Source of the DNA: an uncultured Roseateles sp.
Lineage (GTDB): Bacteria; Pseudomonadota; Gammaproteobacteria; Burkholderiales; Burkholderiaceae_C
DNA length: 64,000 bases
Reading direction: 5' to 3'
NCBI RefSeq assembly: GCF_963422335.1
Contig: NZ_OY729424.1
Location: 1,612,001-1,676,000 of the forward strand
Shown piece after piece: positions 18,401 through 24,721 of this stretch. The notes beneath the pieces were generated by a model. The model was not told where the DNA came from. It saw only the letters and a program-made list of their open reading frames with translations, and did not search any database. Position numbers and translations under genes: made by a program. The stretch's first letter is position 1. Each line of letters starts with the position of its first letter.

Positions 18401-19048
18401 GACTTCCTGAATCGTCTTCATCCCCGACCAGACGCCCGAGAAGCGGCTCATCGCGATCGCGTGCAGGCCCATGTCCAGGATGTCCTGCACATTGGACGGG
18501 AAGAACACCGGCAGGCCGCAGGCCTTGAAGATGTGGTCGCTCTGGTGCGGCGCGGTGCTGCTCTTGGACACATGGTCGTCGGCGGCGATGGCGATCACGC
18601 CGCCATGCTTGGCCGTGCCGGCCATGTTCGCGTGCTTGAACACATCGCAGGTGCGGTCAACACCCGGCCCCTTGCCGTACCAGATGCCGAACACGCCGTC
18701 GAACTTCTTCGACTGCGGGAACAGGTCCAGCTGCTGCGAGCCCCACACGGCGGTGGCCCCCAGCTCCTCGTTGACGCCGGGCTGGAACACGATGTTGTGC
18801 GCGTCCAGATGCTTCTTGGCCGCCACCAGCGCCTGGTCATAGCCACCCAGCGGCGAACCGCGGTAGCCGCTGATGAAGCCGCCGGTGTTCAGCCCGGCCA
18901 GCTTGTCACGCTGCTGCTGCAGCATGGGCAAACGCACCAGCGCCTGCACCCCGCTCATGAAAGCCCGGCCTGTGTCTAGGCTGTACTTGTCGTCCAGCGT
19001 GACCAGTTCCAGCGCGCGGCGGACGGATTCGGGCAGGGGTGCATTCAT
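15491..19048 (-). CDS. Indolepyruvate ferredoxin oxidoreductase, fused alpha/beta/gamma form
   Basis: 1185 residues. The thiamine-diphosphate portions span about 1-630 (GFISGYRGSPLGGYD near the start; FCSGCPHNTSTRVPEGS; GDGTYFHSG). A short ferredoxin-like Cys cluster CEGCGDCSVQSNC lies near 660, with CNKDYSCVKGFC near 700. The gamma domain follows (IVVGGVGGTGVITIGQLLG near 750). The enzyme oxidatively decarboxylates indolepyruvate and other aryl 2-oxo acids to acyl-CoA. The single-gene form is common in Betaproteobacteria. The divergent Lrp-type gene is the likely regulator. Confidence 0.95.
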   Translation of the reverse strand: MNAPLPESVRRALELVTLDDKYSLDTGRAFMSGVQALVRLPMLQQQRDKLAGLNTGGFISGYRGSPLGGYDQALVAAKKHLDAHNIVFQPGVNEELGATAVWGSQQLDLFPQSKKFDGVFGIWYGKGPGVDRTCDVFKHANMAGTAKHGGVIAIAADDHVSKSSTAPHQSDHIFKACGLPVFFPSNVQDILDMGLHAIAMSRFSGVWSGMKTIQEVVESSASVSVDPDRVKIIIPEDFQMPPGGLHIRWPDAPLEQEARLMDYKWYAALAYVRANKLNHNVIATANDRFGIIATGKAFNDTRQALADLGLDDDTCKQLGIRLHKVNVVWPLEATITRDFCQGLQEVLVVEEKRQVIEYQLKEQLYNWRADVRPNVLGKFDEAGGNESGEWGLPNPSENWLLRPKADLTPAIIAKAIAKRLKKLGVDRDIVNRMDERLAVIDAKERALIELKTDTGERAPWFCSGCPHNTSTRVPEGSRALGGIGCHYMATWMDRSTITFSQMGGEGVAWVGQAPFTTDTHVFSNLGDGTYFHSGLLAIRQSIAAGVNITYKVLYNDAVAMTGGQKVGERAEGHTVLQIMKSLTAEGVMKLVIVTDEPQKYEGVALEPGVTVHHRDTLDAIQREFREIKGTTAIIYDQTCATEKRRRRKRGTMKTPDKTVIINELVCEGCGDCSVQSNCLSVEPVETEFGRKRRINQNTCNKDYSCVKGFCPSFITVEGGALKKAKKEAKGDLSALPAIPEPALPLCEQAWGIVVGGVGGTGVITIGQLLGMAAHLEGKGVVTQDAGGLAQKGGATWSHIQIANRPDAIFTTKVDTAKADLVIGCDPIVSANKYTLAVMQPGRTFVALNSHGTPTAAFVKNPDWQFPGGNCDAAIAAAASPELIGSFDAEQVAVQLVGDSIYTNPLMLGYAWQKGRVPLSHAALMRAIELNGVQVANNKSAFEWGRRCAHDLAAVQALFKAAQVIAFVKKPGLAEMIAKRVDYLTAYQDAAYAAQYTAFVDKVKAAEAKLGTSTKLSEAVARYLFKVMAYKDEYEVARLHTDKSFTDKVAGMFEGDYKLVHHLAPPLTAKKNDKGELIKQPFGPWMRSAFGLLAKLKGLRGTAFDVFGYTEERKMERALIAEYRASIDEVLQGLTADKLALATDIARIPEDIRGYGHVKERHLVAARAKWVGLMGQWRGQDVKVAA

Positions 19049-19216
19049 CGATGAGGCTCCAGAGGGTGAGCGGCAAACGGGGAGGATCGGGCGGAAGGCA
19101 CGGACCCGGCTTGTGGCCAGGGCGCGGCATCAGACCAGGAAAAAGGCGGTGCCGCGAGTGTAGGCAAAGGCCTGCGCGGGGTGCTTTCTTTCTGTGGCTG
19201 CAAAATGGGGCCTGGC

Positions 19217-19229
19217 GCAAGAATCTTGC
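19217..19229. promoter_or_regulatory. Palindromic operator candidate upstream of Lrp-type gene
   Basis: GCAAGA-A-TCTTGC is a perfect 13-base palindrome in the 205-base divergent region between the oxidoreductase and the Lrp-type regulator, 13 bases before the regulator's ribosome-binding site. Lrp/AsnC proteins usually autoregulate and bind short imperfect palindromes of this size. Inference from position and symmetry. Confidence 0.5.
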
Positions 19230-19253
19230 TCAATAACCGCCTAGGAGTGACGA

Positions 19254-19832
19254 TTGGCATCCAGAACCCCCAAAATCGGGCAAACCACTAGAAGTTTGGC
19301 GAGCGCCAGGCCGCGCGCCGATGCGCAGGCCGCCGCCGATGAGGCCAGTCTGCCTGAAACGCTGGACCGTTACCACATCGCCATCCTGCACGAGCTGCAG
19401 CTGGACGCCCGCCTGTCCAACGCCGAACTGGCCGCCCGCATCGGCCTGTCGGCCGCGCCGACCTGGCGCCGCGTCAAATGGCTGGAGGAGCAGGGCTATA
19501 TCACCGGCTACCGCGCCGAGATCGACCGCCGCAAGGTGGGCCTGGGCGTGCTGGCCTTTGTGCGCCTGGACGCCGACCGCAACACCGGTGCCGCGACCAA
19601 GGAGCTTGAAGAGGCGATACGCCGCCTGCCCGAGGTGATCTCCTGCCACTACATCTCCGGGGCGGGGACATTTGAGCTGCAGGTGCTGGCCACCGACCTG
19701 GACGCGTTTTCGCGGTTTTCTATCGACACCCTGCTGCACCTGCCGAATGTGAAGGACATACACACCAGCTTCTCGCTGGGCGAGGTCAAGGCGGGGGCGG
19801 CGATGCCGCTGGCGCATCTGGGTGCCCGGTAG
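19254..19832 (+). CDS. Lrp/AsnC family transcriptional regulator
   Basis: 192 residues. After a ~35-residue polar N-terminal extension come an AsnC-type HTH (ILHELQLDARLSNAELAARIGLSAAPTWRRVKWLEEQGYI, ~43-82) and a RAM/AsnC ligand domain. The start is TTG 19254, chosen because AGGAG (19243-19247) sits six bases upstream and no ATG fits. Divergent from the indolepyruvate oxidoreductase gene, so an amino- or keto-acid-responsive regulator of it is plausible. Confidence 0.9.
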   Translation: MASRTPKIGQTTRSLASARPRADAQAAADEASLPETLDRYHIAILHELQLDARLSNAELAARIGLSAAPTWRRVKWLEEQGYITGYRAEIDRRKVGLGVLAFVRLDADRNTGAATKELEEAIRRLPEVISCHYISGAGTFELQVLATDLDAFSRFSIDTLLHLPNVKDIHTSFSLGEVKAGAAMPLAHLGAR

Positions 19833-19967
19833 CAGTTCGTCACACCTGGAGGGCCCACGGCCTGCCGTCCTACATCAGCATGCGACGCCGGCCGATTCTC
19901 TGCCCGCTGTGTCTCGGATACCTTGGGACTTAGCGGCCATCTAGCCGCTCCACTTTCAGGAGATCCC

Positions 19968-20180
19968 ATGAACCGCACCACTATCCCCTACGCATTTGCT
20001 GCATTGATCATTGCCGTCGCCAGCACCGGCTGCTCGAGCATGAGCCGGAACACGGTGACCGGTGCCGGCATTGGCGGCGTCGCAGGCGCCGTGATGACGG
20101 GCGGCAGCCCGACCGGCGCGGCCGTCGGTGCCGTCGTTGGCGGTGTGATCGGCAATGAAGTCGACAAGAAGAAGCGGTAA
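19968..20180 (+). CDS. Small glycine-zipper lipoprotein (OsmB-like)
   Basis: 70 residues: signal sequence, lipobox-like ASTGC, then a Gly/Ala-rich zipper (GAGIGGVAGAVMTGGSPTGAAVGAVVGG) and a basic tail KKKR. This is the layout of OsmB-like outer-membrane or envelope lipoproteins. ATG 19968 is preferred over the upstream in-frame ATG because AGGAG precedes it by six bases. Confidence 0.82.
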   Translation: MNRTTIPYAFAALIIAVASTGCSSMSRNTVTGAGIGGVAGAVMTGGSPTGAAVGAVVGGVIGNEVDKKKR

Positions 20181-20225
20181 AGGTTGCAGGCCTGTACGGC
20201 CCTGTCGCCGAACCGGCTATCGCCC

Positions 20226-20255
20226 CCGCATGCCGGCTACCGCACCGGCATGCGG
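20226..20255. terminator. 11-bp hairpin downstream of lipoprotein gene
   Basis: Perfect inverted repeat CCGCATGCCGG/CCGGCATGCGG (20226-20236 and 20245-20255) with an 8-nt loop, 46 bases after the lipoprotein stop. There is no U tract, so it may be a processing or stability hairpin, or an operator for the M20 peptidase operon, rather than a classical terminator. Confidence 0.45.
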
Positions 20256-20335
20256 AGTGGTCGCCAAAACCCGGTTTTTGCCGCTGATGGCTCGATACAC
20301 TGGATCGAACTCCCCACACCCCGAGAGATCGATCC

Positions 20336-21637
20336 ATGCAAATCGCAGCACGCTTTTCCTTGCTGGCCCTGGCCGCCAGCACCGCGCTCGTCGGCGCCTC
20401 GGCCTCTGCCCAGAGCGCCAACCCGGTGGCCGAGGTCGAACGCATTCTCGCCAGCCCGGCCTTCAAGACCGCCGCCGCGACCATTGACAAAGAGCATGGC
20501 CGCATCGTCGAAGACGGCATCAAGCTGACCGAGATTCCGGCGCCGCCGTTCAAGGAAGAGGTGCGCGCCAAGGCCTTCGAGCAGATGCTGAAGGCCGTGG
20601 GCCTGACCGACGTGAAGATCGACGAGGAAGGCAATGTGCTGGGCCTGCGCAAGGGCACGCGCGGCGACGGCAAGTTCGTTGTCGTCTCCGCCCACCTGGA
20701 CACCGTGTTCCCGGCCGGCACCGATGTGACGGTGAAGCGCCAGGGCACCAAGCTCTACGCGCCCGGCGTCGGCGACGACACGATGAGCCTGTCAGTCCTC
20801 CTGGGCTTTGTGCGTGCGATGCAGGCCGCCGGCATCAAGACCCGCGACGACATCCTGTTCGTCGGCACCGTCGGCGAAGAGGGCCCGGGCGATCTGCGCG
20901 GCGTGCGCCATCTGTTCACCAAGGGCGCCTACAAGGACAAGATCAAGAGCTTCTTCTCGGTCGAGTCGGGTGGCGTGAACATGATCACCAATGGCGGCGT
21001 CGGCTCCAAGCGCTACCGCGTCACCTTCAACGGCCCCGGCGGCCACAGCTTCGGCGCCTTCGGCCTGGTGAACCCGATGTTTGCCCAGGGCCAGGCGGCG
21101 GCCGAGTTCTCGCGCATCCAGGTGCCGGCCACGCCGAAGACGACCTACAGCATCGGCCTGATCGGCGGCGGCACCTCCGTCAACTCGATTCCGGTCAGCA
21201 GCTGGATGGAGGTGGACATGCGCTCCGAGTCGGTGCCCGAGCTGAAGCGCGTCGAAGACCGCATGCTGAAGATCATGCAGGAGGCCGCCGACGGCGAGAA
21301 CTTCGCCCGTTCGATCAAGGAGGGCAAGATCACCGTCGAGGCCAAGCTGATCGGCGACCGCCCGGCCGGCAACACCGACCCCAAGACCGAGCTGGTGCAG
21401 TATGCCAAGGCGGCGATCGAGGCCGGCGGCTACAAGGTCGGCTACGGGTGGAGCTCGACCGATTCAAACATGCCGATGAACCTGGGCATTCCGGCCATCA
21501 CCATAGGCCGCGGCGCACCGGACAAGAGCGGGCGTGCGCACTCGCTGGACGAGTGGATCGATGTCGAGAAGGAGCCCATGGTCAAGGCGATCACGACCAG
21601 CTTGAGCATCGTGCTGGCCGTCACGGGCATGGAGTGA
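20336..21637 (+). CDS. Secreted M20-family zinc metallopeptidase
   Basis: 433 residues with a signal peptide (to ASASAQ). M20 motifs: VVVSAHLDTVFP (His at 120), GVGDDT, the catalytic/ligand GEEGPGD, and a dimerisation domain containing NGPGGHSFGAFG. The protein resembles peptidase T/M20A-type di- or tripeptidases in the periplasm. It is the first gene of a four-gene plus-strand run; the next gene starts eight bases after its stop. Confidence 0.9.
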   Translation: MQIAARFSLLALAASTALVGASASAQSANPVAEVERILASPAFKTAAATIDKEHGRIVEDGIKLTEIPAPPFKEEVRAKAFEQMLKAVGLTDVKIDEEGNVLGLRKGTRGDGKFVVVSAHLDTVFPAGTDVTVKRQGTKLYAPGVGDDTMSLSVLLGFVRAMQAAGIKTRDDILFVGTVGEEGPGDLRGVRHLFTKGAYKDKIKSFFSVESGGVNMITNGGVGSKRYRVTFNGPGGHSFGAFGLVNPMFAQGQAAAEFSRIQVPATPKTTYSIGLIGGGTSVNSIPVSSWMEVDMRSESVPELKRVEDRMLKIMQEAADGENFARSIKEGKITVEAKLIGDRPAGNTDPKTELVQYAKAAIEAGGYKVGYGWSSTDSNMPMNLGIPAITIGRGAPDKSGRAHSLDEWIDVEKEPMVKAITTSLSIVLAVTGME

Positions 21638-21644
21638 TCACAGC

Positions 21645-22079
21645 ATGTTGAGGCGGCGCTACCTTGCACTGGCGGCTGCCTGCTTGTCTGCCTGCCTACC
21701 GCTGGCGGCGCTTGCCCAGGCGCCGACGCGCATCCGCATGTTCGAGCTGTACCGGGAGGATCTGAGCTTCTCCGACCTGGCCAAGCGCCTGGCCGGCAAG
21801 CCGGTCACGATCCAGGGCTTCATGGCCCCGCATCTGAAGGTCGAGTCGGACTTCTTCGTGCTCTCGAACACGCCGGTCGAGACCTGTCCCTTCTGCGCAT
21901 CGGAGGACCAGTGGATAGACACCATCATCTTCGTGCGCATGAAGAAACGCCAGGAGGCGGTGCGGCCCGGTGAGCTGATACAGGTCGTGGGCCGGCTGGA
22001 GATAGGGCCGCAGACCGACGCGGCCACCGGCTTCGTCAGCCGCGTGCGCCTGACCGACGCCAGCTTCCAGCGGCCATGA
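21645..22079 (+). CDS. Periplasmic protein with CPxC motif, DUF3299-like
   Basis: 144 residues: signal peptide to ALAQ, then an OB-like small domain (AGKPVTIQGFMAPHLKVESDFFVLS) and a Cys pair C81-P-F-C84 (ETCPFCASEDQW). The GxMxP/CPxC pattern resembles DUF3299-type proteins found beside FtsX-like ABC transporters. A metal-related or redox role is possible but unproven. Its stop overlaps the start of the ATPase gene (ATGA), so it belongs functionally with the transporter. Confidence 0.7.
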   Translation: MLRRRYLALAAACLSACLPLAALAQAPTRIRMFELYREDLSFSDLAKRLAGKPVTIQGFMAPHLKVESDFFVLSNTPVETCPFCASEDQWIDTIIFVRMKKRQEAVRPGELIQVVGRLEIGPQTDAATGFVSRVRLTDASFQRP

Positions 22080-22744
22080 CGCTGGCCGCCCATTCGGTCA
22101 GCGCCAGCTTTGCGGATGCCGGCGGTGTGGCCATCGAGGCGCTGCAGGACGTCAGCGCAAGCTTTGCACCGGGGCAGCTGACGGCCATCGTCGGCCCCTC
22201 GGGCTCCGGCAAGACGACCCTGCTGCATGCGCTGGTCGGCATCGTCGTGCCGCAGCAGGGCGGCATCCTGTTTGACGGCACCGAGCTGAACCGCCTGAGC
22301 GAGCGCCAGCGCGACGCCTGGCGCCTGGCCCATTGCGGCATGGTGTTCCAGGACTTCCGCCTGATCGATGAACTCGATGCGCTGGCCAATGTGCTGCTGC
22401 CGGCGCAGTTCAGCCGCCTGCATCTGCCGGCCGCCCTGCGCCTGCGCGGCATCGAGCTGCTGGCGGGCTTCGAGCTGCCGCTGCGCACCGGGCCGGTGGC
22501 GCGGCTGTCTCGCGGCGAGCAGCAGCGTGTGGCCTTGGCCCGCGCGCTGCTGCTGGACCCGCCCCTGCTGCTGGCCGATGAACCCACCGCCAGCCTCGAT
22601 GCCGACAACGGCCAGCGCATTGCCGCCGCGCTGCAGGACATCGCACGGCAGGGCAAGACCGTGGTTGCCGTCACCCATGACGAACGGCTGTCCGCGCTGG
22701 CCGATCAGGTCTTGACGATGAAGTCGGGGCGGATGGCGCCATGA
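22076..22744 (+). CDS. ABC ATPase, LolD/MacB type
   Basis: 222 residues with Walker A GPSGSGKTT, signature LSRGEQQRVALARALL, Walker B LLLADEPTASLD and VTHDER. It overlaps by four bases both the CPxC protein upstream and the permease downstream, so all three are translationally coupled. It powers an FtsX-type mechanotransmission transporter rather than a conventional importer. Confidence 0.93.
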   Translation: MTLAAHSVSASFADAGGVAIEALQDVSASFAPGQLTAIVGPSGSGKTTLLHALVGIVVPQQGGILFDGTELNRLSERQRDAWRLAHCGMVFQDFRLIDELDALANVLLPAQFSRLHLPAALRLRGIELLAGFELPLRTGPVARLSRGEQQRVALARALLLDPPLLLADEPTASLDADNGQRIAAALQDIARQGKTVVAVTHDERLSALADQVLTMKSGRMAP

Positions 22745-23973
22745 GCATGATGAATCCCTGGCCGGTGATACGCGCCGCGCTGAGCCGCTACCGCTACAGC
22801 GCGCTGGCCTTTGTGCTGCTGGTCGCGGCCGGTGTGAGCCTGGCGGTGGCCATCGTGTCGCAGGAGCGCGCGCTGCGCAGCGGCAGTGCCAAGGCTGCCG
22901 ACAAGTTCGACCTGATCGTTGCCGCGCCGGGCAGCCGCACCGATGCGCTGCTGACCGCCGTGTTCCTGCGCCCGGGTGGCAGCCAGTTGCTGAGCCCGGA
23001 GCTCAGTGCCAAGCTGCTCAACGACACGCGTGCCGCCTTCGTCTCGCCGCTGGCCTTTGGCGACAGCCATCGCGGCCAGCCGGTGGTCGGCGTGACGGCC
23101 GCGCTGGTCGAGCATCTGTCGGGTGGAATGGCCGAGGGCCGCGTGTTCGCCACCCGCGAGGAGGTCGTCGTCGGCGCCGCCTCGCCGCTGCAGCTGGGCG
23201 AGCGCTTCCATCCGGCCCATGGCGTGCATCACGCCGGTGAGGCCCAGGGCGGCGACGATGTGCTGGATGCCCACGAGGCGCTGCTGACCGTGGTCGGCCG
23301 CCTGCGACCCACCGGCTCGCCCTGGGACCGCGCGGTGCTGGTGCCTGTCGAGCAGGTCTGGGCGATGCACAAGCTGCCCAGCGGCCATGTGCCCGATTCG
23401 GCCCAGCTGGGCCCGCCATTCGATGCCGCCCACACGCCGGGCATTCCGGCTGCGGTGCTGCACACGCCCAAGCTGGCCCAGGCCTACGAGCTGCGCAGCG
23501 CCTACACCGGCCGCGAGGCTATGGCCTTCTTCCCGGCCGAGGCGCTGTTGCAGCTCTATGCCGTGCTGGGCGATATGCGCCAGCTGATGAGCCTGCTGGC
23601 CCTGGTTACGCAGGCGCTGGTGCTGCTGGCCATCATCGCCAGCGTGCTGATACTGTTCCGGCTGCTGACGCCGCAGTTCGTCACCCTGCGCGCGCTCGGC
23701 GCGCCGCGCCGCTATGTGTTCGCCATCGCCTGGGGCTTCACGGCCAGCCTGATAGTGGCCGGTGTTGCGCTGGGGCTGGCCGGCGGCTATGCGCTGTCAT
23801 TCGCCGTCAGCGCGGCGCTGGCGCGCCAGACCGGCGTGGCCTTGCAGCCGGCGCTGGGCGAGGCCGAGCTGCTGATGGCGCTGGCGATGCTGGTCATAGG
23901 CCTGCTGCTGGCGACCCTGCCCGCCTGGCGCCTGCAACGCGTGCCGCTGGCTCAGGCGATGAAGGATTATTGA
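22741..23973 (+). CDS. FtsX/MacB-type ABC permease
   Basis: 410 residues: TM1 near 15-38, a ~240-residue periplasmic domain, then three C-terminal membrane helices (~280-400) with FtsX-like VTLRALGAPRRYVF. The periplasmic loop contains a His/Asp-rich stretch (HPAHGVHHAGEAQGGDDVLDAHEA, ~157-180), which could bind metal and fits with the CPxC partner. It overlaps the converging PEP-CTERM gene by seven bases. Confidence 0.9.
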   Translation: MSMMNPWPVIRAALSRYRYSALAFVLLVAAGVSLAVAIVSQERALRSGSAKAADKFDLIVAAPGSRTDALLTAVFLRPGGSQLLSPELSAKLLNDTRAAFVSPLAFGDSHRGQPVVGVTAALVEHLSGGMAEGRVFATREEVVVGAASPLQLGERFHPAHGVHHAGEAQGGDDVLDAHEALLTVVGRLRPTGSPWDRAVLVPVEQVWAMHKLPSGHVPDSAQLGPPFDAAHTPGIPAAVLHTPKLAQAYELRSAYTGREAMAFFPAEALLQLYAVLGDMRQLMSLLALVTQALVLLAIIASVLILFRLLTPQFVTLRALGAPRRYVFAIAWGFTASLIVAGVALGLAGGYALSFAVSAALARQTGVALQPALGEAELLMALAMLVIGLLLATLPAWRLQRVPLAQAMKDY

Positions 23974-24680
23974 CGCACCATCCGTCGCGCGCTGGCCGTA
24001 CCCAGCAAGGCCAGGCCGCCCAGCATCAGGGCCCAGCTGGCGGGTTCAGGCACGGGCAGGCTCAGCAGCTCGACCGAGACATGGTCCACGCCCAGGTAGT
24101 AGGTCAGGCCGTAGGCGCCGCCGCTGCCGCCGAAGGTGATGGCGGTCGAAGAGGCCGTGGCCATGAAATCGAAGCTGTGGCTCACCCACAGTCCGGTATT
24201 CGGGGCCGACGAGGGCAGCAGATAGCTGTGGGCCGTGGCGCCTGCGCTGGCCACCAGCGTCGGTGCGGCACTGTTGACGCCGTAGGTGCCGCCGTCGAAG
24301 CTGAGCCGGTAGGTGGCGCCGGCCACGGTGGCAAGCTGCTGTGTCACCGAGCCGTAGCTGCCCGCCGCCACGCCACCGCCGCAATAGCCTGAGCCATTGA
24401 AGGCGAGGTCGCAGAAACCGGTCAGATCGACGAAGTAGTCGCCATCGGCGGCGGTCAGATTGGCCTGGCCGGTCTTGGCCCAGGCGACCTCCGGCGCGCC
24501 CACGGTCCAGCCCGTCATCGCCGTGCTGCCAGCGCCCAGTTGCTGGCCCAGCGGGTAGCCGTAGGAGCCGCCGCTGAAGCTGCCCTGTTCGAAGCTGCCG
24601 TTGGTCAGCAGATTGGCCTGGGCCCAGCTGGGTGCGAGGGCGGCGCAGAGCGCTGCGGCCAGGGAGAGCAGGGTGCGCAT
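23967..24680 (-). CDS. PEP-CTERM sorting-domain protein
   Basis: 237 residues: signal peptide to SWAQA; body beginning NLLTNGSFEQGSF as in DUF642/choice-of-anchor-like PEP-CTERM proteins; and a C-terminal VPEPASWALMLGGLALLGTASARR tripartite sorting signal. The family is exported, cleaved by an exosortase and associated with exopolysaccharide. No exosortase gene is in the window. Convergent with the permease gene. Confidence 0.9.
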   Translation of the reverse strand: MRTLLSLAAALCAALAPSWAQANLLTNGSFEQGSFSGGSYGYPLGQQLGAGSTAMTGWTVGAPEVAWAKTGQANLTAADGDYFVDLTGFCDLAFNGSGYCGGGVAAGSYGSVTQQLATVAGATYRLSFDGGTYGVNSAAPTLVASAGATAHSYLLPSSAPNTGLWVSHSFDFMATASSTAITFGGSGGAYGLTYYLGVDHVSVELLSLPVPEPASWALMLGGLALLGTASARRMVRQ

Positions 24681-24721
24681 GGTGTGTCGCCTCGGGTTCG
24701 GGTTGATGACGGGGGCTGTGC

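Noticed and set aside
15566..18979. 1137-aa plus-strand open frame
   Set aside because: Exact antisense of the indolepyruvate oxidoreductase with no domain; an artefact of GC-rich third positions.
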